Numbered from the stretch's first letter, positions 22,957-35,559 are shown. The stretch: 64,000 nt of DNA from Berberis thunbergii (GCA_003290165.1 QNQO01006218.1:1-64000), one strand, 5' to 3'. Translations and numbers: made by a program. Notes: generated by a model from the sequence alone, not told the origin.

Positions 22957-24301
22957 TAGGGGTGGGCACGGTCCGGATCGATTCCAAATTTGGAGGAACC
23001 TAACTCAAACCGTTTAAAATTAATGGATCCGGTCCGGTCCGGATCCCCTGATTTTTAACATTGGAACCGAACCTAACTCGAACCGTTTGGAACGGAACGG
23101 CCTGTTCCACGGTTCCAATTGAATCAAGAACAGAAAAAATTGCCTTTAAAAAAAACAGAAAAATAAATTTGGTAAACAGATCCATCATCTATCCATCATA
23201 AACAGATCATACAAAAACATACAAATCCATCATACAGATCATACAAAAGAGATCCATCATCGATCCATAAAAGCAGTCTGAATCACCTAAACTCAGATAC
23301 AGAGATCCATACAAAGAGATCCATCACCTAAACTCAGATACAGAGATCATACAAAAGAGATCCATCACTCCATAAACTCAGATACAGAGATAGAGACTAC
23401 TGAGAGAGAAGAGCTTGCTGCTGCTTCTTCTTCTCCTCGTCTCGAGAAAGAGAGTGTGAGTGAGTGAAAGGAGAAAATATGGATATGGTTCAAGGCTGAA
23501 GAGATTCAGAGAGGTCTCAGAACTGATTTATTTGTCTATTTCTTTGGATGGTAATGGCAATATAAAGTGGTAGTCATACAGTAGAGGTTATGAAAAGTGA
23601 ATGAGGAGGTATCTCTCTTTTGCCATGTTTATATCTCAGACGCCACATGAGTGGAGGCTATAAAGAGATCCATACAAAAGAGGAGGTCTCTCTCTTTTGC
23701 CATGTTTATAGCAAATGTCTCTCTCTCACTCCATCATACACAAGAGATCCATCACCTAAACTCAGATACAGATATCATACAAAAGATATCCATCACTCCA
23801 TAGCTGCTTCTTCTTCTCGAGACAAAGTTGCTCCTTCTTCTCGTGCTGCTGCTTCTTCTTCTAGTGCTGCTGCTTCTTCTTCTCGAGACAGAGACTCGAG
23901 AGAGAGAGGAGCTCGCTGCTGCTGCTTCTTCTTCTTCTCGTGCTGCTGCTGCTGCTTCTTGACTCGACAGAGACAGAGACTCGAGAGAGAGAGGAGAGGG
24001 AAACAAAGACAGAGAGAAAGGGGGTTTTGGTGATTCCTTACGTCTCCTCCTCTTCTTTTTCCTTCTGCTGCTACATCATCTCAAAGTCAGAGACAGAGTA
24101 GATATTGAAGTTTTTATTAAATGCAATTTGAAACAGGTTCAACCCGGACCGTTTCGTTTTAAAAAATAGGAACCGGAATCGGACCGTTTTATAACGATCC
24201 GAACCGTATCAAAAAATTCAAAATTAAAATCTGGACCATTTTGAGCAAACGGTCCGGTTCGATTTGAACCCGCAGATCCTTGACCTGTTTGCCCACCCCT
24301 A
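22957..24301. mobile_element. non-autonomous hAT element, 1,345 bp
   Basis: Ends TAGGGGTGGGCAC and GTTTGCCCACCCCTA are inverted and flanked by CTTCAAAG and TTTCAAAG (7 of 8). Subterminal parts are rich in CGGTCCGG and GAACCG. The interior holds repeated AGATCCATCA pieces (about 23180-23400) and CTCGAGA/GCTGCTTCTT repeats (23800-24000). Frames there are low-complexity and not genes. Confidence 0.82.
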
Positions 24302-24490
24302 TTTCAAAGCGTCGAGAAAACGGGCGAAGGGTGGGTATTACCACTTATCTTCCTTGAGATTTGCCAAGCTATACATCTCAAAGGCACAATACACATCTCG
24401 AGGGGATGAGCAGTCCCACCCACTCCCTCGCCCATTTCCTCGCCATTTAGAATTTTTGTCGAAGGTTTCCACATGGGATTTCAGAAAAAA
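24302..24490. repeat. partial GC-rich MITE
   Basis: Includes CTCGCCCATTTCCTCGCCAT and TTAGAATT, matching one arm of the two foldback elements that follow. It appears to be a third, incomplete copy. Confidence 0.45.
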
Positions 24491-24505
24491 AAAAAAAAAA
24501 AGAGA

Positions 24506-24684
24506 AATTCTAGGTGCCGAGGAAACCAGCGAGGAAGTGAGCGAGGGGAGGGAGGTGGCGGGGTGGTGACCGTTCACCTCCCTCAGGATGTGCACACCAA
24601 AATGGTGTGCGCATCCCGAGGGAGGTGAACGGTCACCACCCCGCCACCTCCCTCCCCTCGCTGGTTTCCTCGGCACCTAGAATT
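24506..24684. mobile_element. palindromic GC-rich MITE, 179 bp
   Basis: The element is an almost perfect inverted repeat from AATTCTAGGTGCCGAGG to its inverse. The centre is near GGATGTGCACACCAAAATGG. It is far more GC-rich than its surroundings. The superfamily is unclear. Confidence 0.75.
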
Positions 24685-24702
24685 ACTCAAAAAAAATGAG
24701 TG

Positions 24703-24874
24703 ATTCTATGTGTCGAGGGAAAGGGCGAGGAAACCAGCGAGGTAAACGAGGTGGCGGGGGGTGAACCGTTCACCCCCTCGAAATGCGCGCGCGAAAAACA
24801 TCTCGAGGGGGGTGAACGGCGCCACCTCGTTTACCTCCCTGGTTTCCTCGCTCTTTCCCTCGACATTTAGAATT
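24703..24874. mobile_element. palindromic GC-rich MITE, second copy, 172 bp
   Basis: It runs from ATTCTATGTGTCGAGGGAAA to CCCTCGACATTTAGAAT, inverted. The shared GCGAGGAAACCAGCGAGG block shows it is related to the neighbour at 24506-24684, only 18 bp away. Confidence 0.72.
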
Positions 24875-24999
24875 TCCAAAAAAAAATATGTTTGGCAGTC
24901 TTTGGTCCTACATGTCTTTGTGCCAGTTAGTGATTAAAACAGACACCTAAATTCTATTTCTTCAGCCTAAAACCACATTAACACTTGTGATATCTCAAC

Positions 25000-25211
25000 G
25001 TTAATCTCTCTTTTTCTATGTCACTATCTGGGGTTTGTGGGTCTCTTCACATTCAAAGATCAGATTATGAGAAAATTGACTGTGGGGTTTGTCTTGGAGT
25101 AGAATTTTGATCTCCTCTCTGGTAAATTATATAGGGACATTGGCTTGGTGGTGTGAAGGTGGTGGTAAGCTAAGCTCTAGTCTTTGATACTTCTGTTGGA
25201 GCTTTGAAGAG
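25000..25211 (+). other. probable 5' untranslated exon of KIN-14
   Basis: A GT donor (GAAGAG then GTAAGTT, 25212) could pair with the acceptor GTTATGTGTAG at 25821-25831, nine bases before the KIN-14 start codon. The transcription start cannot be fixed from sequence. Confidence 0.45.
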
Positions 25212-25839
25212 GTAAGTTATCTCTTCAGTTGATTCATGTGTTTCCCTTCAGTGCAGTGGGTATGTTGTTCTTGTGTTGTGTTGTATTTTATGTGTGTGCA
25301 TTGTTTTAGTCATCATGTATGTTTTTTCACTGAAAAAGTTGAATATACTCACTTTTTGTTTGGGTTTCTTTCCTTTTTGTCTTTGCGAGCTCAAATGAAA
25401 GAAACTGATCTACTGCACAAAAGCAAAACTTTTTGCTTTCTGATCTCATGTTGAACACCTAATTCTCAATTCTTTTAGTTTAGTATTCATTTGCAATTTG
25501 AAGTGCAAGAACCAAGAAGATGGTAAAAACCCAGTTGTTGTTCTATTTTAGTTGCATTTCAGTCAAGGGGCTGTTGTTTTGTCTATGTAATTTATGGGGG
25601 ATATTTCGATTTTTCAAGCAAGAGCAGAGGAATGTTGGGTAATGGTTGGTGGGATTTTCCTAATGTAAAAAAAAATGCTATTAGATTGATTAAGAAAATG
25701 TTGATGATCTACTATTTTTGTTTTACCCTTTTGTATGATTCAAGATTTATGTTCTATGGACATGCAGTTAGATTGTCTAAGAAGGGCTTATGATGAGAAA
25801 ATTGTTTGTCTGTTGAAACTGTTATGTGTAGGGAGCTCA

Positions 25840-28800
25840 ATGGAGTCTAGAAAACCTGTTCGGAAACTCGCCGAATCGATCAGGTCTCTTTTGGGATTGA
25901 AGACACACTTAACCTCTAGCTGGGCGGATTCTGTTTGTAATATACTCAAAGATTTGCCCCCTGAAGAACCATCTGTTGATTCTCGATTTAATTGTCTTCA
26001 ATACAAGATATTGGAATCTTCTGAGAGCAAAGATGAAGAGTTGGATATATCTGCTTCAAAAATTCAAGGTAGATCTCTCTATATCTGTTAGTTTGAATTT
26101 GAAACCTTGACTTCAACTTCGATACAAATATTGCTGTTTAATAGTTACTTATTGGTGTTTTTACTTCTGCTTAACAGATGATCTCGCCACCTTGAATTCC
26201 CATTTAAACCAATTGAACTTACAGAGAAGGCAGGCTCTAAGTGATTATCTAGACTTGAAAGGTCAGTCATGTTCTTTAGGCTGAAGATTGAACTTGGTCA
26301 TTACTTTACAACTAACTTAAAAATACCTGATACGAAAAAGTCAACATTGAGCATTATAGATTTGATGAAATCTCATTTTAGGTTGAACTCTATAAGCAAT
26401 TCCCAGTTTTTGACGGACCAAAACTTGAAGATGTACTGCTATCTGACTTAGTCAACTTTTCTCAGAGAGGGTGTTGGATCTAGCAAGTCTTATATTCATT
26501 TAATTTTTGTCACAATCAGTGAAATGTAGGATACTCTGCAAAGGTTAAAATTATGAATGTTTTGCTAGAGAGCATGATGTTGCATAATGAACTCCTCATT
26601 GCATCAATTCAGGAAATATTCGTGTATTTTGTCGTGTAAGGCCTAACATTGAGGGAGAGGAGGTCAGCCAACCGAGACATGCAGTTGTTACAGATTCAAA
26701 TAACATTTATCTGAAACTTTCTGAGAGCAAAAGTAAGCGTTACAACTTTGACAAGGTTTTCTTCCCCGGCTCATCTCAAGGTGCTTGAAATTGGTATATC
26801 AAAAAGTTTTCATTTTTGATATTTTTTAATTTTCCTTTGGTGTTGGCATTAGTGCTGCAACTGTGAGTTCACTCTTTCATACAGTTGACTTTTTGTTCAT
26901 TAATTTCAGATGAAGTATTTCTAGAAATTGAGCCAGTTATCAAATCTGCCATTGATGGCTACAATGCATGCATCTTTGCTTATGGACAGACGGGCACCGG
27001 GAAAACATTCACCATGGTGAGGAATGAGGATAATCTTGTTGGCTTGAGTGTTATATATTGTGGTTTAGCCAAGCAAGCCAACTTTTAAGAATATCTGTAG
27101 ACTGTAGTTAATGACAGCAACAAGAATACAGAAAAGCATTTCTTCATATTGTTTTGGAAACAACAATCAGCAAGACAGCCTTGAGCTATATATAATAAAT
27201 CCATAATTGTTTGAATCGACAATGAACTTTCCAGAGTGAAGTTTTTTTATTTAGATGTCTACTTGAATTAAGACTTGTGGCAGATAGAATCAGAGTCCTG
27301 GGTTTGAACCTTTCATAGCAGATTGATGGTTCAGAGATCCATAAATTTCCGTTTGCCTTTCACAACACACACACCAAAAAATAAAATTATGGATTTATAT
27401 TATATAACTTCGTTATTTGTGTCATTCTAGGAAGGTAAAGCCGACTGTCCAGGAGTTGTACCACGTGCAATTGAGGCATTATTCCAGCAAGCAGTGGATA
27501 GCAATCACACATTTTTCTTCACTTTCAGTATGCTTGAAATTTACATGGGTAATCTTAGAGACTTGCTCATACCTCACAGGACGAGACCAACAAATCCTAT
27601 GACACAATGGTGAGTACTGATTTAGTGGTGATGGTTCGTTGGTGGCTAATTTCCTAATTATCTCTCTTGTTTTGTTTCCCACTTTCGTGATATCTAAGCT
27701 CGGTTCTTTCTAAATATAGATTTTGAACTGAAATGATAGCAAATTGTTTTAGGTCTGAACTTATATCTTTTTCTTTCCATGTTAGATACTTATCTTCTTA
27801 TTAGATGTGATCCTCCTGTCCCATGGTATTCATGTTTTCGGCTATCTTCTCTACTGTACCTTTTACCTCACAGAGTGTCATGGTTAGTGTGAACATTTTG
27901 CAGTAAATCTACTAGCCTCTGTTTCATGCAGGGATTTTTTTTTTTCTTGAAACTTTTTTTAATCCTCCGTTTTGGTGTGTTGCCTAATATAATAAACGTG
28001 CAGGAACATGCTAAGCATGGTTTTAGGTGATATTTAATTTTTGTAGGTCATATATTTGAATGCAATGTCAGCTTAATTTTAATTTGCATCAGTTTATCTT
28101 CAATGAACGGGTGGGCATCCCATCCTGCGATCCCGATCCCATCCCGTCCCGATTTTTTCGGGTCTTTTTGGGATTGATCAAATCCATCCTAATCCTGTCC
28201 CGTCCCGATCTATAATGGGATGGGATCGGGATGAAGATTTTCAATCTCGCCCATCCCGTCCCAAACCTATTTAATATTAATTATTATTAATTTTAATATT
28301 TATTAACTCAAAATTTTGTATGTTAAATTAAGTGTGGTACATGATGTTTTGAGGAGTTGTGTGAACTTAACATCACAAATAATTGTATTATAGTTTAAAA
28401 CAATAACACTTTCATAGATAACTCTTTAATATGCATAATGATAGAAAATACTATAATATTCTTGAATTGATGATGTAAATAGGAACATAAATAGAAACTT
28501 ACAAAAATAAGACCTAACATATTGTGGAACAAATAAGTAAACCTAATGAGAATGTTGATAATATAGTAATTATAAGAATATACGTTTAAATATGCATATC
28601 ATAATAACTTAGTAATTGCACAAAAATCCAACCATGCTCATCCCATCCCGTCCTGAACCCGTTTGGAATGGGACGGGGTCGGGATGAGGTTTATCCCGTC
28701 CCGAAGATAAAACAACGGGATGAGATTGGGATGAGTCCATCCAGTCTCGTGCCCACCCCTACTTAGACATCACCAAGGTGTTTTGTTTATTTAATAGCGT

Positions 28801-31800
28801 GAATATATCGTTAAAGCTTTCTAATGTTTGGCTATCTATATCCTCAGCCTTTCAATCCAAACAGATCCCAAGGGAGGTATTGAGATTGAGAACCTTGTGA
28901 CCATCAGAGTGAGCGACTTTAATCAAGCTAAAAGGCTCTATATCTTAGGCAGCAGGTTCAGATCAACTGCTTCAACTAACTCTAATGCAACTTCAAGCAG
29001 ATCTCACTGGTACTCCTTTCCCCAAAAATATGACTTTAAATTTAAGCATTTCCATATGACTTAAACATCAACTCTGAACTAGCGACTTTGATTTTGATAT
29101 GTCAAAAACAGCTTGACTCGGATATCTTTGACTTGTTTTGATGCTCCCGAGAGACGAAGAGAAACCAACAAAATATGGATGGTTGATCTTGGTGGAAGTG
29201 AGCGTGTTTTAAAGACCAAGGCATGGGGGAGAAGATTTGAAGAAGGGAAATCCATCAATCTATCTCTCTCCGCTCTTGGAGATGTCATCAGTGCTCTTCA
29301 AAGGAGAAAGTCACATGTTCCTTACAGGTAATAACAGTAAGACTTGCTGATAAACTCGGTGCTTTTCAAAGAAAAAGAATTCTTTATCCTTTTTCATGTT
29401 TTACTGGTTAAATTCATCTTCAAAGGATATAGCTTATTTGTAAATTCTGAAGCAGAGTTAACCTTTAATATGAGAAAAATTATTGGTTTGGAAAAGATAT
29501 CTTATTAACATTCTTGAAATTGGGTTTACCAGTTGATAATGCTTACTTCAACATCCTAAACTTGGTTTCAACATTTTCAATTTTGACAGGAATAGCAAGC
29601 TGACACAAGTCCTTAGAGATTCTCTTGGTAACTATGCCTTTGATTATTTTTTCTTTCCGAAAACTTCAATTTTTTTTTTTTTTGTCAAAGGTGTGATAGC
29701 TCAATGGCTGAGTAGTGGCAGATGGTGTGATAGTGCAATGATTATCTGCTAGAATTTATCTTGTAAAACTATTATTATCCAAGAAGGATGGAATAAATTC
29801 CTTCTGTAATATATTCTTGGGCAACTTATGGTGTAATTAATTCCCCTTCTCATAAAAGGGAACACACCTAGGCGATCTCTTAAGAGGGAAAAACCGTTGG
29901 GTGTATCTAATTTTCTTTGATTGCTAGGAAAAATGTGGGGATTTTCATAGATTATGAGATGATCGCTATCAATACAAACCCAATACTATGAATATATGGC
30001 ACCATAACACTTGGGCAACGACTATTTGGCACCACAAATTACTTTCACCCACACCACCCATTTGAACTACTATTCATATTCTTCCTCTCTCACCGTCTCT
30101 TCTAAAAAACAACGACAATAACATGGAAGTAGGTAGTGAGGAAAGTGGGGAGTTGATTGCGAGGGACGATGAGAGACGATAGGCGATGGCGAGAGATATA
30201 GGAGATAGAGCCACAACGACCGTCCCCCTTCTCCAATTTCTTTTTCTCCCTCCCCTCTCCCAGTTCTCCCACTATATCTTCTTCTCCCACTTTTTTTTTT
30301 CACAGGCCGTCACCCCCTCTCTCTCTCTTTTCTCATTCCCCGCACTTTTTGTTTTTTTCCTTGCCCTCGCAGTGGACCGTGTGAGGATGGGTTCCCTACT
30401 TGCACAGGTCGCTAAGAGAGCAAAAGAATTTTACCCTCGCATAAGTTCCTGCGAGGAGAAGGAGAGGGAGAGGGGCGATGCCGAAATCGAGGTCAAGATC
30501 CTATAAAGGTTACAACTCTTTTTCTTCTTCAACTTTGTCTTCAATTTCGATTTGAGAGAATGAAGAGGATATGCGAGGGGTGCTTTGGGGTGCCCCCGAA
30601 TGGGGAGGGAAGAGAAGAAGAGAAATTAGAGAAGAAGAAGAAGATCAGAGAAAAACATGAGAAGAGGAAAGATCGAAGAAGAGAAGAGGAAGTTGGGTGG
30701 GAAGGAATCTTTGATCGTTTTAAATTTGGGAGGGGAGAAAAATTTAGGTTTTTCCTTTTATGGGTGGTGTGGAAGGTAACACTAGTGTGAGAGAGAAAGT
30801 GCATGGTGTGGGAAAGAAAAATTAGATGGGTGGTGTGGGTGAGAGTAATTTATGGTGTCAAATAGTCGTTGAAGGCCAAACACTTCTCTCTCTTTGCATA
30901 CTATCAGACCATATCCACAATTGGGATTCGGGGGCTCCTGCGCACAAAGCACAAAAGGAGGTCTTGTGCACATCTCTCAGCCGTCGGATCTGATTCGACG
31001 ACTCAGATTGATGGATTTCAAAAGTTGTTTGTTTTGGCAAGGGATTGAATCTCTTTTGAAATCCATTGATCTGAGCCGTCAGATAAGATCCGATGGCTGA
31101 GAGATGTGCACAGGACCTCCTCCTGTGCACAGGAGGCCCCTCCCCCCCACCCCCCCGCCCGAATCCCTACAATTGCAACGAAAGAAGGCCCCAAGGAACA
31201 ATGCCTGACGGTGTGTGTCATGGTCAAGGTAGTTTGGTAGTTTCTATTATTTTATATGGGCAGTATCGTCATTTCTTCTCCTCCTCAACTAAGTCAAACT
31301 TATCTCCTCTATGCTTCAGAAATTCTTAATGGCCTGGGAAAACCGGCGTGGTTGATTGCCTGGGGGGGCGAAAATGCATTTTTGCCCCCCCTCCTTGAAC
31401 ACTTTCTCTAAGTTGTTTAAAGAGGGGGGCAAAAATGTATTTTCGCCCCCTCAGGCAGTCAACCAGGCTGGTTACCCAGGCCAGCTAGATCAACTCTCTA
31501 TGCTTACCTTCATTTCTGATCGTTTACTTTCAAAGTTTCACAATGGATCATTGATTCAATTCAAAAGGATACAAAAGCATATGGGAGATACCATTTCTCC
31601 CTCCTTTACCAAATATAACCAGACACCAATTCAATAGAAGCTTCTCATCACTGTAGTCTCTAGCTCTCACCTCCACTGATTGATGGGTTTGACTAACTAA
31701 GATTTTTGTCATACAGTTAAGTTTGTAAGGACAATATTGTCAATTGATCGAATAACACAAGCTCTTCTTCAAACTCTTCTCATTCTTTTCCGTTTCTCAC

Positions 31801-34518
31801 TAAGGATGACTCCTCTTTGTACATCTTCGATTGGAGAAAGCCTCTCACCTTCTTCCTGGAGCAAACTTATCACTATACATACAAATCCACTAGAACCTCA
31901 TTGTTAGAGTCCCAACCATTTATGCAGCTTCATTGTGATTTTTTTTTTTTGGGTGTTCTTTTAAGTTCCCCATTATCATCTAGGGTTAGAAAGCATTTTT
32001 GGGGTGATTTGAACATGTTGATGATAATTAAAATTTTTTTTTTTCAAAAGATCTAACAATCTGGTGTTGACCGGAATAATACGTGCAAATTTTCACAAAA
32101 AAAAAAAAAAAAAAAAATTTGTGTGAGCACGCATTGCGTGGGTTGGAGGCTAGTATTACATAAGTAAAAGTAAAATGGATCTTTTTGTTCCTGCATCAGA
32201 GGGGAACATGCTTCTTTGACTTAATTATAGTACCCTTTCATGTTGTCCAAAAACTTTATTTCTTTGTTACAGGAGAGGATTCAAGAACCTTAATGCTTGT
32301 CCATGTAAGTCCCAAAGAAGAAGACTTGTGTGAGACTGTGTGTTCCTTGGGATTTGCAACGCGGGTCAGAAGTATTCACCTAGGCCATGATGAATCAACT
32401 GTAAGTTCTTGTACTTCTTTTTGCATGTAACATGATTATTGGGTCAAATGGAAAGCCAACCGATGCAATGAAGACAATCCTTACCTCTGCCACTAAGCCC
32501 ACCCCTACATAGCTATTTCTTCTTTTTCAATGATTTAGTGAGACTGGTATCAAACCTTTTTCACTACATATTTACCCTGGATTAACAGGCCAAAAAAAAA
32601 CAGATGATCACCCAGGAAATGACTATCATCACACTATCCAAAGTGCTTGGCACTTTCATTTTCAATTGAAAAATGTTGGACAATACCTTTGATACCTCCA
32701 TGAGATATGAAGTTCACTCAAACATTTCATTCCCTGTACTGAATCAACACCAATCTCTTACATAACATGCACATCTCCTCTAGTGTTCAAATTTAAGCTA
32801 ATTATTAACGATTTTATATGATTCATTTAAACCAGGAAGCACAAGTAAAAAAGGAATTTGCAATGGCCAATCTTCTCCAAAAGGTGAAGCAGCTTGAAAA
32901 TGAGCGCCAGGATGCCAGAGAAAAAATAAAAAAATTAAATGACAGACTAGAACATTTTACAAGGAAGGAGCCATTGGACGCTAACCACTTGTGTAATGAA
33001 CTGCTACAAGGTGACAAAAAGATGGAGAGGGAGGGTGCTGGGGCTGTTACTTCGTCTCTTTCTTTACAATTACCTAGATTTATGAGGCCAACTGTTTGCA
33101 GTCGAAAGAAATTTGGTATGGAACACCATACTAAAGATCGTGTGCACAAGAAAGGTCGAACACCTTCAAGGAGAAAAATATCTTCAACTCGTGCAGTGTC
33201 TGTGAGTTTCCCCATAAAAGGTATTTCTGAATATGGGTCTGAGTGCAGCATCTCTAAGACTAGCTGCTTTACAGATTATGGAACTGAATATAGTCAGAAC
33301 ACATCTGAATGTGATGTCAAAATGGTTGTTAACACCATTGAGTCCTCAGAGAGTAATTCAGCTCACGAGAAGTCTCAACTCAGCAACGGTAATGGAAACA
33401 CAATCAATGTTGATTCGTCAAAATGCTTAACTGTCGATGATTGGCTTCGGCTACAGAAGAACAAATCAACTGGTACTTGCACCCATGGGAATAAGCGGGT
33501 ACTTGCTATTCCTCTCCCAGTGAAGAAGAAAAACAGTAGCACAGTGAATAAGGCCAATATAGTAGACCAGCAGGAGGAGTTCAATCTTGATTTCACAAGG
33601 AACAAGTCCCATGATGAAGCAGAGAAACTTGTTAAGATAACGGTCAGTGAAAGGTCTACTGCAGAAGTGGCAATTCACCTAACAAGGACTTTGTTGGACA
33701 TACCTGTAATTGATGACTCCGGGTCAGAACCCATATCTCCATATGAAAAGATAATAGAAGCAACACAATGTTCCTTTGAGTGTACTCTGGAAGAGAATGA
33801 TATATGTCATCCCGTTTCACCACCAGATATTGGCTGTAATGGACTCATGAACGATGAACAGTTTACTCAACAACAGGTATTAGTAACAGATGAGATAAGG
33901 TGTTCAAAGGAAACTTACACAAGCAAGGTAGCCGAACATAATACATTCTACCCGAATGAAGAGTACCATGACCCTTTACCAGAAAGTGAAATGGAATCAG
34001 AAAGCCCGAACTTGCAAACAGAAGTTTCCCGTAAATTTGCAGTTAGTTCCTCTAGAGTTGTAGAGATCGATAGAAAACTACAAAGAGCAGCCTCTATATC
34101 AGATGAAATCATGTCCAAAGAAGTGAATGATAAAGTTGAGCTTTGCATCTCTCCTCAACGTGTAGAAAGTGCAAGAAGAATTTCCTTGTACAGCATGAAA
34201 TCTCGAAGAGCCTTATGCAAAGACTTAAATGGAGTGGATCAAATGGATTATAATGTAGCCTGTGGGAAATTTGATGAAGAAACATGCAATCCAGGTGAGA
34301 ATTTGAGCTCTATTCAACCGATAGCTTATGCATCGCCATATCTATCCTGAAGCCTAACATTGTACATACTGACTTTCCTTTTTGATAAATTTTATCTTTC
34401 AGGCATGTTCAAGCTTCTTGGAAAGAAAGTTCAGACGTTACACGCTGGTGCCCTTCTAGCATTGGGATTTCAAGATTTGGGACTTGAACATGACTTCTTC
34501 TATGCCCTAACGCTTTGA
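25840..34518 (+). CDS. KIN-14 family kinesin, 11 exons, 961 aa
   Basis: Exons: 25840-26068, 26178-26261, 26613-26780, 26910-27016, 27431-27609, 28848-29009, 29112-29327, 29590-29627, 32273-32400, 32836-34294, 34403-34518. All junctions are GT-AG and in phase (2,886 nt). [11 protein letters not shown] at residue 105 is the KIN-14 neck/motor start. The P-loop is GQTGTGKT (186-193), switch I is NATSSRSH (302-309), and switch II reads DLGGSE (about 335-340) where most kinesins have DLAGSE. A short coiled coil ([20 protein letters not shown]) and a long Ser-rich tail without a known domain follow; the last exon is hydrophobic and ends in FFYALTL. KIN-14 motors move along microtubules towards the minus end. 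Intron 8 (2.6 kb) and intron 5 hold transposons. Confidence 0.93.
27265..27370 (+). mobile_element. degenerate SINE-like fragment in KIN-14 intron 4
   Basis: A B-box-like GGGTTTGAACC and a distal GTTTGCCTTTCAC resemble the SINE family 1 layout. The A box is poor, so this is only a probable old copy. Confidence 0.3.
28106..28761. mobile_element. hAT-like element in KIN-14 intron 5
   Basis: Inverted ends CGGGTGGGCA and TGCCCACCCCTA match the ends of the hAT at 22957-24301. Subterminal GGGATGGGATCGGGATG and its inverse are the repeat type of this MITE group. A clean 8-bp duplication was not found. Confidence 0.65.
30017..30870. mobile_element. 44-bp-TIR element in KIN-14 intron 8, 854 bp
   Basis: The first 44 bases (AACGACTATTTGGCACCACA...) recur inverted at 30827-30870 with about four mismatches. 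The interior is purine- or pyrimidine-rich and has no transposase; frames there are low-complexity. No target duplication is evident. Confidence 0.6.
30924..31166. mobile_element. Mutator-type MITE in KIN-14 intron 8, 243 bp
   Basis: Near-palindromic element with ends GGATTCGGG and CCCGAATCC, flanked by CCACAATTG and CTACAATTG (8 of 9). A 9-bp duplication fits Mutator-like elements. Inner arms share GTGCACATCTCTCAGCC and its inverse. Confidence 0.75.
31331..31482. repeat. 152-bp inverted repeat in KIN-14 intron 8
   Basis: Arms GGCCTGGGAAAACCGGCGTG and its near inverse flank a G/C-tract pair (GGGGGGGCGAAAATGCATTT). It looks like a small foldback element; no target duplication was identified. 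Confidence 0.55.
32129..32153 (+). other. Helitron-like 3' end
   Basis: A short hairpin (ACGCATTGCGT) lies 10 bp before CTAG followed by T, as at plant Helitron 3' ends. No 5' end was identified, so this is a weak call. Confidence 0.3.
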
Positions 34519-35217
34519 AGGAGTGTTCTCATTGTACATCAAGAAATTGGTTCCACCTTCTACTTTGTTCATTTAGATGATCAGGGGTCGAAGCTTTACC
34601 CGACCTTACTGTTCTCTGTACTGAATTTCAACTGTATCAATTTATTAGCATCTCATGTCAAAGCATAGGAGTGTTTCCTGCTCTACACACTGAAGACACT
34701 GAAATTGGATATAATTTTTGTCTTCCTATTTGATGTAATATATGGAAGGCAAATTTTCCATTGACACTTGCAATTACTAATTCCTTTTTTCATTTAATAA
34801 TTTACATTGCAATTCTACACAATGAATGTCGAGCTAACCAAAATTTGCCCAGGCAACATATTAACACATGGTTAATTAGTTCAAGAGAATCTTGTGGTAT
34901 TAACACATTTGAATTAGCTTGAGAAAAATCAATTAGGCTCTTGATTAGGATATTGTTTTCTCTTCTCTGTTTTTGTAGAATCAGTTAAGGCATTGAGTGT
35001 GATAGTTTTATCTTTTTTCTCTATCAGATATTTGAAGCAGTGTTTTAGCCTTTCTCTTCCAAGAGAAGACTCAAAATTAGAGTTGTAATTTTATAATGGA
35101 ACTTTAAAAAACATTTGAAAACTATTTCTAGAACACAAATAGTACAATAATCTAACATTTGAAAACCAACCCCTCAAAATATTGATCAATTATAACTAAA
35201 CTGCCGACACAATTTAT
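34519..35217. other. KIN-14 3' untranslated region and spacer
   Basis: About 250 bp after the stop codon probably belong to the KIN-14 transcript. The rest is AT-rich with no recognised feature. Confidence 0.4.
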
Positions 35218-35423
35218 TGGATAATTTTATTGGAAATACCCATAAAGCAACCCATTTTATGTCTATACCCCAACCTTTTAGAAGTTTAAGAAGATTTCTC
35301 CTTTTCTCTTTTTAGCTCTTTCAGAAAAATTAATTAAAGTTAATGAAATAAGTGATTAAGGAAAGTAATTTATTAATCCATTTCCCAAATAATTACCTTT
35401 TAACTCTTTGAACTCCCCAACTT

Positions 35424-35559
35424 GCTAATGGCATGACAGCTCAACGGTTAGAACTTGGTGAATGGTACCATTAGGTCATGGGTTCAAACTTAGATTGCCA
35501 CATTTTTAGTGGGTTCTGGAATCCTATAAAAACCCTACTTGCCTTTCAAAAAAAAAAAA
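35424..35559 (+). mobile_element. tRNA-derived SINE, family 1 copy b
   Basis: Starts GCTAATGGCATGACAGCTCA, ends in CTTGCCTTTC and an A tail. An exact 13-bp target duplication AACTCCCCAACTT lies at 35411-35423 and 35560-35572, proof of retroposition. The B box is slightly decayed (GGTTCAAAC). Confidence 0.9.

Noticed and set aside
23620..24033. Arg/Ser/Ala-rich frames on both strands
   Set aside because: They come from CTCGAGA and GCTGCTTCTT repeats inside a hAT element.
24264..24676. Open frames of about 100 codons on both strands
   Set aside because: They span palindromic MITEs and have no recognisable domain.
30186..30804. Frames in KIN-14 intron 8
   Set aside because: Low-complexity purine/pyrimidine tracts inside a TIR element, spliced out of KIN-14.
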